NCBI GenBank assembly: GCA_031119205.1
Contig: JAVHYF010000010.1
Span: forward strand, 1-49,370
Source of the DNA: Moraxellaceae bacterium
GTDB taxonomy: Bacteria; Pseudomonadota; Gammaproteobacteria; Burkholderiales; Rhodocyclaceae
DNA: 49,370 nt
Direction of reading: 5' to 3'
The notes beneath the pieces were generated by a model. It did not search any database. It was not told where the DNA came from and worked only from the letters and a program-made list of their open reading frames with translations. Within the stretch, counting starts at the first letter, position 1, and the number at the start of each line of letters is the position of its first letter. Of this stretch, positions 1-8,224 are shown in pieces. The translations under genes were made by a program, and so were the position numbers.

Positions 1-1333
1 GCTCGGCCTGGTCTTCCGGATCGTTCAGCTCGGAGAAGCCGTTGGCGATCTCGCGTCCGACGATGAACAGCTCGAAGCGCTCGGTGATCTCGCGGTTCTT
101 GTCCGAGGCGCGTGCCAGCGGGCTGGTTTCCACCGGGTAGTCGATGATGAAGGTGGGGTTCCACAGTTGTGCTTCTGCCGTCTCCTCGAAGAAGGCCAGT
201 TGCAGGGAACCGATACCCATGTTGTCACCCTGAGCACCCTTCGGCAGCGCCTTGCGGGCCGCGAGTTGCTCGCGCAGCCAGGACTCGTCGGCGAGTTGCG
301 CTTCGGTGAATTCCGGGCAGTACTTCAGCACCGCCTGAACCATGGTCAGGCGGTCGAAAGGCTTCGAGATGTCGAGTTCGCGGCCCTGGTACTGGAACAC
401 TTCGGTGCCCAGCGCCTGGCGTGCGGCGTGGCGCAGCAGGCCTTCCACGAAGTTCATGAGGAGGTTGTAGTCGGCGTAGGCCTCGTAGAACTCCATCATC
501 GTGAACTCGGGGTTGTGGCGCGTGCTCACCCCTTCGTTGCGGAAGTTGCGGTTGATTTCGTACACCTTCTCCAGACCACCGACGACCAGGCGCTTCAGGT
601 ACAGCTCCGGCGCGATGCGCAGGAACATCTGCATGTCCAGCGCGTTGTGGTGGGTGATGAAGGGCTTGGCCGATGCGCCGCCGGGGATGGGATGCATCAT
701 CGGCGTTTCCACTTCCAGGAAGCCGTGGGTGTCCATGTACTGGCGCACCGCGGAGACCAGCTTGCTGCGCGCGATGAAGGTGGCCTTGGATTCCTCGCTG
801 GTGATCAGGTCGAGGTGGCGCTGGCGGTAGCGCTGCTCCACGTCGGCCATGCCGTGGAACTTGTCCGGCAGCGGGCGCAGGCACTTGGAGAGCAGGCGGA
901 TGCTTGCGCTCTTGATCGACAGCTCGCCGGTCTTCGTCTTGAACAGGGTGCCGGTGGTGCCGACGATGTCGCCGATGTCCCAGGTCTTGAAGTCGGCATA
1001 TACATCCTCGCCGACGGCGTCGCGCGTGACGTACAGCTGGATGCGGCCGGACAGGTCCTGGATGGTCAGGAAGGTGGCCTTGCCCATGATGCGGCGGAGC
1101 ATGACGCGACCGGCGACGGTGACGCTGACCGGGGTGGCTTCCAGCGTTTCCGTTTCCTTGCCGCCGTAACCCTCGTGCAGCTTCGCAGCGGTGTTCTCGC
1201 GGCGGAAGTCGTTGGGGTAGGCGCTACCTGCCTCGCGCCATTTCGCCAGTTTGGCGCGGCGCTCCGCGATGATGTGGTTCTCGTCTTGCGCGGTTTCAGC
1301 GGTGGTGCTGGCGGGATTCTGCTGTTCGGACAT
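1..1333 (-). CDS. lysS: Lysine--tRNA ligase (class II), C-terminus cut by window edge
   Basis: Charges tRNA-Lys with lysine in the cytoplasm. Reading leftwards from the ATG at 1333, the protein begins [20 protein letters not shown] and stays open to base 1, giving 444 codons of a family usually about 500 residues long. The N-terminal part carries the OB-fold anticodon-binding domain (around [15 protein letters not shown]). The catalytic core shows class II motif 2 ([20 protein letters not shown]) and, close to the edge, the [17 protein letters not shown] segment. Motif 3 should lie outside the window. The extended acidic N-terminus before the [10 protein letters not shown] stretch is normal for bacterial LysS. 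It is the last gene of a minus-strand run that starts at prfB, its usual neighbour in many proteobacteria, although several genes now lie between them. Identity is very secure; only the 3' end is missing. Confidence 0.97.
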   Translation of the reverse strand, partial: MSEQQNPASTTAETAQDENHIIAERRAKLAKWREAGSAYPNDFRRENTAAKLHEGYGGKETETLEATPVSVTVAGRVMLRRIMGKATFLTIQDLSGRIQLYVTRDAVGEDVYADFKTWDIGDIVGTTGTLFKTKTGELSIKSASIRLLSKCLRPLPDKFHGMADVEQRYRQRHLDLITSEESKATFIARSKLVSAVRQYMDTHGFLEVETPMMHPIPGGASAKPFITHHNALDMQMFLRIAPELYLKRLVVGGLEKVYEINRNFRNEGVSTRHNPEFTMMEFYEAYADYNLLMNFVEGLLRHAARQALGTEVFQYQGRELDISKPFDRLTMVQAVLKYCPEFTEAQLADESWLREQLAARKALPKGAQGDNMGIGSLQLAFFEETAEAQLWNPTFIIDYPVETSPLARASDKNREITERFELFIVGREIANGFSELNDPEDQAE

Positions 1334-1437
1334 GGTCAGGAAGGCTGGATTTCATCGCGCCGGTTGGCGCGAAAGCCTTGTATTTTGACCGATTGAAGCG
1401 GGGCTGTCACATGCGGGCTGGCGCTCCGCGGTCGAGC

Positions 1438-2520
1438 CTAGTCAAACAATGCGTCGATGTCGGCCTGCAGGTCTGCATTGGAGGTTTCCTGCGGCGCATC
1501 GACCAGGCCCTGTGCCAGCAGATCCTCGTAGCAGGCGATCTGGTTGCGGCCGTTTTCCTTGCAGAAATACAGGGCTTCGTCGGCGCGGCCCAGCATGTCC
1601 GCCGGAGTCAGGGCGCCGTCGATCTGTACGTAGCCGAGCGAGCAGGTGACCTGGCCGACCTGCGGGAACTCGTAGTGCTCCACTGCCTCGCGGAAACGGT
1701 TGAAGACCATTGCCGCTTTGTCCTGCGACACATGGCGCAGCAGGATCACGAACTCTTCGCCACCGAAGCGGAACAGCTTGTCGCTGGTGCGGAAGGTCTT
1801 CTTCATGATCTCGGCCACGCGCAGCAGCACTTCGTCGCCGAAGAGGTGGCCGAAGTTGTCGTTGATGCGCTTGAACTTGTCGATGTCGACGACGCCCAGC
1901 CAGCAGGGCCGCGTCATCTTGTCGGAGTCGACGTCCTCGCGGCGGTCGCCATTCTTCACCCGCCGGGCCTGCTCGGCGATCGAGATGAAGCGGTCGAAGT
2001 TCTCGTCGAAGGTCTTGCGGTTGTTCAGCCGGGTCAGGGTGTCCAGCTCGGCGTAATCCAGCATCCTGAGCTGTTGCTCATAGATGCGCAGGAAGTGCCG
2101 CAGGCATTCCACCGCACTGGTGTCCGGCATGCGGGGCGTGCGCGCATCGAACACAGCGGCGGCGTTGCCGACGCCCCCGACCGCGAAAGCCAGGCGGATG
2201 TCGCCGCCATGTTCTTCGCAGGCGAAGCCTTCCGATGTGGCGAGGCATTCCTCCAGCAGCGGGTCGGCGGACAGGGATTCGTTCTCTGATTCGAGGCGGT
2301 CGACGTCGGCGGTCGAAGAGCCCACACCTTCCACCGACCATGCTGCCGGGGTGAGGGCATATCCGTGTGGCGTCACCTGCACGCGATGCAGCAATGCGAA
2401 CTGCGCATCGATCAATTCGCGCCCGCCGCTTGCAACATGCTCGGCCAGACGCTCGCGATCGCGCGAGGCAGTCATTCCATCCATGTGCTCCAGCAGGTGA
2501 AGCAGGGTGTCGGCTTGCAT
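1438..2520 (-). CDS. Diguanylate cyclase with C-terminal GGDEF domain
   Basis: Predicted to make cyclic di-GMP from two GTP. This 360-residue protein has a GGDEF domain in its C-terminal half (roughly residues 180-340). The active-site loop is GGEEF near residue 254, so it is likely active. An RxxD inhibitory site (RTSD near residue 244) sits exactly five residues before GGEEF, so product inhibition is expected. The N-terminal 170 residues contain no transmembrane segment or sensor domain I recognise. They read as a soluble, mostly helical region that begins MQADTLLHLLEHMDGMTASR and may have a GAF-like or private sensory fold. It follows the SMC-like ATPase gene on the same strand after a 213-base gap that contains a strong hairpin, and it precedes lysS by about 100 bases. 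A functional link to the SMC genes is not shown. The signal that controls it is unknown. Confidence 0.9.
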   Translation of the reverse strand: MQADTLLHLLEHMDGMTASRDRERLAEHVASGGRELIDAQFALLHRVQVTPHGYALTPAAWSVEGVGSSTADVDRLESENESLSADPLLEECLATSEGFACEEHGGDIRLAFAVGGVGNAAAVFDARTPRMPDTSAVECLRHFLRIYEQQLRMLDYAELDTLTRLNNRKTFDENFDRFISIAEQARRVKNGDRREDVDSDKMTRPCWLGVVDIDKFKRINDNFGHLFGDEVLLRVAEIMKKTFRTSDKLFRFGGEEFVILLRHVSQDKAAMVFNRFREAVEHYEFPQVGQVTCSLGYVQIDGALTPADMLGRADEALYFCKENGRNQIACYEDLLAQGLVDAPQETSNADLQADIDALFD

Positions 2521-2683
2521 GAGGACGAGCGTTTGGCCTTGGCTATGAAGAAAGGGCGCAGCGTGGGCGTTTCAGCTTGTCAGCGAGTATCGGCCCTCAT
2601 GACGCTTTGCTGAAGGCCTCGGGCGTGTGGGAATCCACGAGGGAAGCACTGATCTTTCAGGCATTTCGTGGCTTTTTGTTACG

Positions 2684-2715
2684 CGGGTGGCGTTTGACGC
2701 CTGAAACGCCACCCG
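2684..2715. repeat. 12-bp inverted repeat (stem-loop) between SMC-like ATPase and GGDEF genes
   Basis: CGGGTGGCGTTT at 2684-2695 is perfectly complementary to AAACGCCACCCG at 2704-2715, with an 8-base loop. It begins 18 bases beyond the stop of the SMC-like gene, where a 3' hairpin would be expected. On the minus strand it is followed by an A-rich rather than a T-rich stretch, so it is not a classical intrinsic terminator in that direction. It could be a 3' stabilising hairpin, a Rho-related pause site, or a terminator for transcription on the plus strand, where a TTTT follows nearby. Confidence 0.5.
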
Positions 2716-2733
2716 TAGCGCTTTTGCGAGCGC

Positions 2734-5526
2734 TCAGTCGATCTGGCGTTTGAGGACGCCGATGGCCGGCGCCCAGTCTTCCGCCGGACGTTTCTTGCGC
2801 GTCACCAGTGTTAGCTGGGCAGGCTGGAATACGTTGGCGTTATGGGTAACCGGCGTGGTGATGAGGTACTGCGCGCGCGTCGCGCGCAGGAAGGCGCCCA
2901 CCTTGTCGATGTTGGCCACGTCCAGGTGGGCGAAGGGTTCGTCGATGAACACGAAGCCGCCGGGGCGGGCCTCGTCCATCAGCAGGCCGATCAGCAGGAT
3001 CAGCGACTTCATGACCTGCTGGCCACCGGAGGCCTCGCCGTCGTTGAGGCTCTGCGCACCCTTCTGATCGAAGTCGAACTGCACTTCCAGGCCTGCGGAA
3101 TGCAGGGTGGTGTCGTCGTTGTCCAGCACAGGCAGCGGGCACTCGACGTTGACGCCGGCCAGTTCGCCCAGCGCGCGCAGGTTCTTGCCGTACTGGCGCA
3201 CGGTGGCGCGCAGCTTGGCGATGTAGGCAGCGCGGGCTTCGTCCACCAGCACGCGGGTTCGCTCGCAGTAGGCCAGGCGCTCGCCGGCATCGCGTTCGCG
3301 TTGCGTCAGCTCCAGGGCCAGCTTGTCGCGCACGGCCACCACGCTGTCATCGGTCACCCAGTCGCCATCGGCAAGGCGGCGGCGCAGGCGCGACAGCTCG
3401 TTGCGCGCACCGTGCGCGCCGGCGTACTGCTCGGACAGCGCATGCACGGTGTCGGCATCCAGCCAGTCGGCTGGCGTGCCGTGCTGCAAGCGGCGGAGCT
3501 TGAGCAGGCGCTGTGCCTGCTCGTGGCGACGCGGGGCGGATTCGCTGCGCAGGCGGCCGAGGCTCTGTTCAACGTCACGCAGATCGCGCTCGCGGCGGTC
3601 GATCTCGATGGTGACGCCGCGCAGCATATCGGCGCGGCGCTCGGACTCGGTGTTGGCGGCACTGCGTTGCGCGTCCAGCTCGTTCAGCTTGTCGCGCGCA
3701 GCGGGCAGGGCGGCTTCGGCTTCACCGTAGCGCTCGGCATTGGTGGCCAGCAGTTGTGCAGCCTGCAGGCCGATCAGGCGGCCACGCAAGGCGCGCAGGG
3801 CGGCTTCCGCTTCTTCGAGTTGCGGACGCTTGCTGCGCAGCGCCGCGTCGAGTTCGGCCACCTGCTTGTCCAGCGCGTCGACGCGTGCCTGCTTGGCAAG
3901 CTCGCCGAACCAGAAGTCGGTGGGTACGCCGAGGTGGCGCGCACCGCGGCGCTCACGGTGGTAGCCCTCGCGGGTGATCCACTCCTGTTCGCGCGGCAGC
4001 TTTGCGCCTTCGGCAGCGTCTTCCACGCGCTGGATGCGGCCCAGCAGGTCGGCCAGCCAGCGCGGCGGGTCGGCGGTGAAGTCCACGACGGCCAGCAGGG
4101 AGTCACGCTCCGCTTTCGGTGCGGGGCTGCGATCGGCGACGATGAAGTGACGGAAGCGTTCGCGCTCGCCCATGGCCCAGGCCATGTGGCGGTCGCCTTC
4201 ATCTTCCAGCAGCACCAGGTGACGATAGGGACGCAGGATTGCTTCCACCGCACCTTGCCAGCGTGCATCGCGCACATTGACGATCTCGGCGAGGCCAGCG
4301 TGGGCGATGCCTTCGTCGCGCAGCGTCTGGCGGAAGCGGTTCACCTCCGGCTCGCCCGGCGGGCCGGACAGCGAGCGGGCAGCGCGCAGCGAGCCGGCGA
4401 CGTCCTCGAACTTCGTTTCCAGTGTGCGCACTTCGTTGCGCAGTGCCTGGCGGCGGCTGTCGAGCTGCTCGTGTTCCTTTTCCAGCGCGACGGCGTCCTC
4501 GCCGTGTTCGCGCGCCAGTTGTTCGCGCAGGCGGTTGCGTTCCTCCAGCACCTTGTCGAGGTCGCGCACTGCGTCGCGTGCCTGCTGCCAGGCGGCATCC
4601 GCTTCGCGCGCGGCGATGCGGGCCTGCTCGACGGCGCTCTCGGCGCTGCCCTTTTCGTCCTTCACGCCGGCGAGGCGCGCGCGCGCGCCGTCCAGTCCGT
4701 CGCGATGCTTCGCGAGGTCGCGGCGCGCGTCGGCCAGTTGCTCGCGTGCGGCTTCCACCTGCTCGCGCAGCTCGCCGACTTCCAGGCGTGGAATGACGTC
4801 GCCCTCCAGCGATTGCACTTCGCTGGCGAGGTCCTTCCATTCGGCGTAGCGGTCGGCTTCCAGGCGCTTGGACTCGGCCTGCGCGCGCAGCTTCTCGAGG
4901 TCCAGCGCCAGCGCATCCAGCTCGCGTTGGGCGCTCTTCTGTTCCTGTCGTGCGGCCTCGTAGTTGTCCAGCACCTCCTTGTCGCCGAACACGTCGAAGA
5001 CGAGGTCCAGCAGGTGGCGCGGCGAGTATTCGCACAGCTTGTCGGTGTCGCCCTGTTCCAGCGACAGCACCTTGGCGATGGCCGGCGACAGGCCGGCGAA
5101 GGCGAGGCGGTGCTGGTAGTCGCGCAGGCCGAGGAAGACGGCGCGTTCTTCAAGCTCTTCGACGCTGACCAGGCCGTCCTCGATGCAGTATTCGCGCGTC
5201 CAGTCGCCGCCGGCGCGCTTGACGCGACAGGCCAGCGTGACGATGTCCTTCATGCACGGGAAGAACGGCCGCTTGCCGGTGGACGAAGGCGTGTTGGCGA
5301 CCGTCGCACGGATCCATGCGAAGCCGTGGTTGGATCGGCGCACGTAGCGACGGTAGTCGCGCTTGCCCGAGCACTTGAGCGCGAACAGCGTGCGCATGGC
5401 GTCGAGCAGGGTCGTCTTGCCCGAACCATTGGGGCCGACGATGGTGATGATCTGGGCATCCAGCGGCACCGTGAAGCGGCGCCAGAAGTCCCAGTGGACG
5501 AGTTCGATTTCGCGGATGTGGAACAT
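2734..5526 (-). CDS. SMC-like ATPase (MksB/JetC-type) of a three-gene condensin-like cluster
   Basis: A 930-residue SMC-family ATPase expected to bind DNA and act as the motor of a condensin-like complex. The N-terminal head has a Walker A loop, GPNGSGKT, at residues 31-38. Long charged coiled-coil segments run from about residue 190 to 390 and from about 540 to 740. Between them, at about 400-525, lies an SMC hinge-like region (GIAHAGLAEIVNVRDARWQG). The C-terminal head carries a signature-like EASGGQQ near residue 830 and a Walker B plus D-loop FVFIDEPFAHLD near residue 862. The arms are short compared with canonical SMC proteins (about 1100-1200 residues). It is the third gene after a winged-helix/kleisin-like gene and a KITE-like gene, all in one orientation with 32 bases to the preceding stop. 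That order matches mksF-mksE-mksB and jetA-jetB-jetC. No JetD-like nuclease gene follows. SMC membership is firm; the subfamily assignment is inference. Confidence 0.8.
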   Translation of the reverse strand: MFHIREIELVHWDFWRRFTVPLDAQIITIVGPNGSGKTTLLDAMRTLFALKCSGKRDYRRYVRRSNHGFAWIRATVANTPSSTGKRPFFPCMKDIVTLACRVKRAGGDWTREYCIEDGLVSVEELEERAVFLGLRDYQHRLAFAGLSPAIAKVLSLEQGDTDKLCEYSPRHLLDLVFDVFGDKEVLDNYEAARQEQKSAQRELDALALDLEKLRAQAESKRLEADRYAEWKDLASEVQSLEGDVIPRLEVGELREQVEAAREQLADARRDLAKHRDGLDGARARLAGVKDEKGSAESAVEQARIAAREADAAWQQARDAVRDLDKVLEERNRLREQLAREHGEDAVALEKEHEQLDSRRQALRNEVRTLETKFEDVAGSLRAARSLSGPPGEPEVNRFRQTLRDEGIAHAGLAEIVNVRDARWQGAVEAILRPYRHLVLLEDEGDRHMAWAMGERERFRHFIVADRSPAPKAERDSLLAVVDFTADPPRWLADLLGRIQRVEDAAEGAKLPREQEWITREGYHRERRGARHLGVPTDFWFGELAKQARVDALDKQVAELDAALRSKRPQLEEAEAALRALRGRLIGLQAAQLLATNAERYGEAEAALPAARDKLNELDAQRSAANTESERRADMLRGVTIEIDRRERDLRDVEQSLGRLRSESAPRRHEQAQRLLKLRRLQHGTPADWLDADTVHALSEQYAGAHGARNELSRLRRRLADGDWVTDDSVVAVRDKLALELTQRERDAGERLAYCERTRVLVDEARAAYIAKLRATVRQYGKNLRALGELAGVNVECPLPVLDNDDTTLHSAGLEVQFDFDQKGAQSLNDGEASGGQQVMKSLILLIGLLMDEARPGGFVFIDEPFAHLDVANIDKVGAFLRATRAQYLITTPVTHNANVFQPAQLTLVTRKKRPAEDWAPAIGVLKRQID

Positions 5527-5558
5527 CGGGTGTCAGTGTCTCTTGTTACGGGCGCAGC

Positions 5559-6344
5559 TCAGCGGCGCGCTTCGATGTCGTCGATTTCGTCTATGACGTG
5601 CGTGTCGCTGGCGTCTTCTTCCGGTGCGGACTGCGCCACAGCAGTGGTTTGCGGTGCGTCGTCCCCGTAGCTGTCCAGCACGTCCTCGTCGAGTTCGTTC
5701 TGCACCGGCACGGCGTGGCCGGCGCTCGCCAGCACGTCGGCCAGGGTGCCGTTGATGATGCGGTCGGCCAGCACTCGGTAGTCCAGCAGCACGTCCAGCA
5801 GCGGGCCTTCGTAGATGTAGTTGTTGCGGCGCTCGATGAAGCCCAGGCGGGCCAGTTTGCCGAGCGCGAAGTTGCGGACGCGCGTGCGGCCACCGAGCTG
5901 TGCGCCGAAGTCGGCCAGCAGCGAGGCTTCGGACACCGCACCGGATACGGCCTCACCGTGTTCGATGGGTTTTTCCTGACCGAACATGTCGTTCTGGCCG
6001 TCGTCGGTTACCTGGCGGCGGCCCAGCTGGCGCTCGCGCTTGGGCAACACGATCAGCGCCCAGATGACGATTAGCAGGGCGATTTCGTCGCGGGTCAGGC
6101 CCATGGTGCTGGCCTGGTACTCGCGACCGCCCAGCACGGCATCCATGACTTCGTCCTGCAGGCCGACGGCGACGTGCTCGGCGAAGGGGTTGTCGAGCAG
6201 CACCAGGCCGACGGCGGCGAGACGCGCTTCCAGTTCGCTGCGGAAACTCTCGTCAACCAGCGCGCGGCGCACCTGGCTGTCGTTGCGCGGCAGCCAGCGA
6301 TGGGCCAGCAGGCGCGCGGTGAGGGATGTGATGTCTTGATCCAT
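5559..6344 (-). CDS. KITE-like accessory subunit (MksE/JetB-like), putative
   Basis: A 261-residue protein encoded between the putative kleisin and the SMC-like ATPase. By position, size and predicted fold it is the best candidate for the tandem winged-helix (KITE) subunit. Residues 1-120 are helical and include a hydrophobic stretch, EIALLIVIWALIVLPKRERQ, near residue 92. Residues 130-205 look like a second winged helix (LLADFGAQLGGRTRVRNFALGKLARLGFIERRNNYIYEGP). The last 50 residues are acidic and low in complexity, probably disordered. The start ATG at 6344 has a short TAAGG ribosome site three bases upstream, inside a sequence rich in GTGAAA-type repeats. The protein carries no enzymatic motif. 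The hydrophobic stretch could be misread as a membrane segment, but it is followed at once by a basic helix and fits a buried core. The assignment rests mainly on context. Confidence 0.6.
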   Translation of the reverse strand: MDQDITSLTARLLAHRWLPRNDSQVRRALVDESFRSELEARLAAVGLVLLDNPFAEHVAVGLQDEVMDAVLGGREYQASTMGLTRDEIALLIVIWALIVLPKRERQLGRRQVTDDGQNDMFGQEKPIEHGEAVSGAVSEASLLADFGAQLGGRTRVRNFALGKLARLGFIERRNNYIYEGPLLDVLLDYRVLADRIINGTLADVLASAGHAVPVQNELDEDVLDSYGDDAPQTTAVAQSAPEEDASDTHVIDEIDDIEARR

Positions 6345-6359
6345 GCCTTAACGAAACCC

Positions 6360-6463
6360 GTGAAACGTGAAATGTGAAAGGTGAAACGTGGCGCGGTGCG
6401 CTCCCTCCCCCGACAGGGGGAGGGTTGGGGAGGGGGCATCACTTTTCACGTTTCACCTTTCAC
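6360..6463. repeat. Composite palindromic repeat between kleisin-like and KITE-like genes
   Basis: GTGAAAGGTGAAACGTG at 6374-6390 recurs as its perfect reverse complement at 6447-6463. A further direct copy of the core GTGAAACGTG lies at 6360-6369. The interior holds a second palindrome of C- and G-runs (CCCTCCCC ... GGGGAGGG, about 6402-6426). The right arm codes for the last residues and stop of the kleisin-like gene. The nested layout resembles a REP/MITE-like intergenic element, but no transposase gene or target duplication is visible. Confidence 0.75.
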
Positions 6464-7738
6464 TAAAGTGCGCGCTACTACACCCGCCGACATCTGTTCG
6501 ATCTCGTCCTCGCGCAGGGTCAGCAGCGTGGCTTCCAGCATCAGGTCGTAGGGCATCTGGGTGAAGCTGGCGACCGGGCCCTCGGCCTGTGCTTCCACGC
6601 CACCCAGCAGGGACAGCAGTGACAGACGGTAACTGGCCGGGCCGAAGCCGCCGCCCAGCACGAGTTTGTGCGCGGGCGCATCCTGTTCCACTGCTGCAAG
6701 CTTGTCGGTGAGGCGGATCAGCAGCGACAGGTCGTCGGTTTCCGGCGAGATGTTCATGTCGGCCGAACCCGGTGGGGGCAGGGCGGTGTCGGCCTCGATG
6801 CGCTGCACTTCCTCGGACAGCGCGCTCTCGGCGCGGTCCAGCAGTTCGTGGCCGCCGGCGAGGTATTGCGTGCGCACGCCGCCGCGCATGGCGCCCTGGC
6901 CGAGTGCGACGATCTGCGTGATGCTCAGCCGCCGCAGCCAGGCCGCGGCATCCGACGAGGACACGCCGGAGGCGCCCAGCGTCACCCGCTGCGATTCGAT
7001 CTTGTTGAGCGCGCGCTGGAAGGCGGCGTCGACGCGCGCCAGGCGGCTCTGCGCCAGGCCGATGGCATGCGCGACGCGACCGGTCTCGGCGCTGATCTCG
7101 TCGTCCGACAGCAGCTCGCGCAGGATCGCGGTGCCCTTGTCCAGCCAGCGCACGTTGGCGGACAGGCGTGAGCGGGCTTCGAGGATGCGGAACTCGGAGC
7201 CGGAGGCGATGGCGTCCTCGAAGCTCTCGGTCAGCGCATTCAACTTGGCCAGCAAGTGCTGCAGCATTTCCGGCGACACGCTGCCGGTGGCCTGCATGCC
7301 GGCGAGTTGCGTGGTGAGGAAGCCGAGCTCGGCGTCCTCGCTCTCGCCGAAACGCAGCAGGGCGGAGATGGCGGCCAGCGCATTGCGGCCGGCGTCGGTC
7401 AGCGAGTAGGTACCGTCCTCGCCGAAGACCATCAGGCCGTTTTCGCGCAGGCGCTTGAGCACGGTTTCCAGCTTGACGGTGTCGAGGTAGCTGAAATGGC
7501 GGCGCAGGGCGTCCGGCTCCCAGCGGGTGGCCTCCGCCTGGATGCCGAGTTCGCGCAGCACGTGCAGGCGCGCGTACACCTCTTCGTCACCGCCGCGGAA
7601 CAGCGTGATGAAGGCGTCGATCAGTGCGTGCGAGCGCGCCAGTGACCACAGCGCGGGCACGTCGTCGAGCTGCACGCCCGGGGCGAGGAATACCGAGAGG
7701 TTCGCAGCGAGTGTCGTGGCGGGATTGGTCGGATTCAT
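6446..7738 (-). CDS. Kleisin/winged-helix subunit of SMC cluster (MksF/JetA-like), putative
   Basis: A 430-residue protein, first of the three-gene SMC cluster. Residues 25-125 read as a winged-helix domain (ALIDAFITLFRGGDEEVYARL, then the wing-like GLMVFGEDGTYSLTDAGRNAL). A long helical middle follows at about 130-350 (LTESFEDAIASGSEFRILEA, LDRAESALSEEVQRIEA). The C-terminus is mixed alpha/beta and would be expected to contact the ATPase head. This layout and size suit the kleisin subunits MksF and JetA. It begins 33 bases after the GFA-family gene on the same strand and has only a weak ribosome site. Its last codons (VKGET and stop) are supplied by one arm of the palindromic repeat at 6360-6463, so the original C-terminus may have been altered by repeat insertion. 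No catalytic motif is seen. The call rests mainly on gene order beside a clear SMC ATPase. Confidence 0.6.
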   Translation of the reverse strand: MNPTNPATTLAANLSVFLAPGVQLDDVPALWSLARSHALIDAFITLFRGGDEEVYARLHVLRELGIQAEATRWEPDALRRHFSYLDTVKLETVLKRLRENGLMVFGEDGTYSLTDAGRNALAAISALLRFGESEDAELGFLTTQLAGMQATGSVSPEMLQHLLAKLNALTESFEDAIASGSEFRILEARSRLSANVRWLDKGTAILRELLSDDEISAETGRVAHAIGLAQSRLARVDAAFQRALNKIESQRVTLGASGVSSSDAAAWLRRLSITQIVALGQGAMRGGVRTQYLAGGHELLDRAESALSEEVQRIEADTALPPPGSADMNISPETDDLSLLIRLTDKLAAVEQDAPAHKLVLGGGFGPASYRLSLLSLLGGVEAQAEGPVASFTQMPYDLMLEATLLTLREDEIEQMSAGVVARTLVKGET

Positions 7739-7770
7739 GTGTCGTTGTGATGCGGTTCTGCCCGTGGCGC

Positions 7771-8142
7771 TCAGTCCGGCGCAACCATGCTCTGTGCGCT
7801 GCCGTTCGCGACCGGGATGTCACCCAGCGCGAAGGGATCCACGCCTTCCAGGCAGGCCACGTTGAAGCCGTACTCGTCCGGCTTGCTGCGGCGCTGATGG
7901 TGGGTGTAGATGCCGCAGACGCTGCAGAAGTAGTGCTTCGCTACCTTCGTGTTCCACTGGTACAGGCTCAGCTTGTCCGCACCCTGCGTGACCGTCAGGC
8001 CGTCCAGGGCCACCATCGCCATCACGGCACCCTTACGCCGGCACAGCGAGCAGTTGCAGCGGCGCAGGTTCTGCAGGCCAGCGGGCAGCTGCACGGTGAA
8101 CACGACGGCACCGCAGTGGCAGGAACCGGTGCGGGTTTCCAT
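7771..8142 (-). CDS. GFA-family zinc-binding protein (CENP-V/GFA domain)
   Basis: A 123-residue single-domain protein of the glutathione-dependent formaldehyde-activating (GFA/CENP-V) family. The zinc ligands are visible: CHC at residues 8-10, the CNCSLC cluster near 29-34 and CSVC near 73-76. It spans the usual length of the family. Members bind structural zinc in a beta-tent fold; true formaldehyde activation has been shown for few of them, so the substrate is unknown. It sits between prfB (82 bases upstream) and the SMC-like cluster (33 bases downstream) on the same strand and may be co-transcribed with either. No membrane segment or signal peptide is seen. Confidence 0.88.
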   Translation of the reverse strand: METRTGSCHCGAVVFTVQLPAGLQNLRRCNCSLCRRKGAVMAMVALDGLTVTQGADKLSLYQWNTKVAKHYFCSVCGIYTHHQRRSKPDEYGFNVACLEGVDPFALGDIPVANGSAQSMVAPD

Positions 8143-8224
8143 GGCGAATCTCCCGGTCAGGGTTGCAGGCGGGGGAAGGGCGACACTGAGGGCGACAGGC
8201 GCTGAGCACGCAACAGCGCGTCGC

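Noticed and set aside
2842-5670. 942-residue open frame on the plus strand opposite the SMC-like ATPase
   Set aside because: It mirrors the codons of a clearly coding SMC gene. Long antisense frames are expected in GC-rich DNA, and the product is low-complexity Ala/Val/Gln-rich without any motif.
6360-6463. CRISPR array
   Set aside because: The repeats are only 10-17 bases, arranged as nested inverted copies without regular spacers, and no cas gene is present.
2734-7738. A complete Wadjet anti-plasmid system
   Set aside because: The JetD nuclease is absent on both sides and the ATPase is short, so only a relationship to Mks/Wadjet SMC complexes can be supported.
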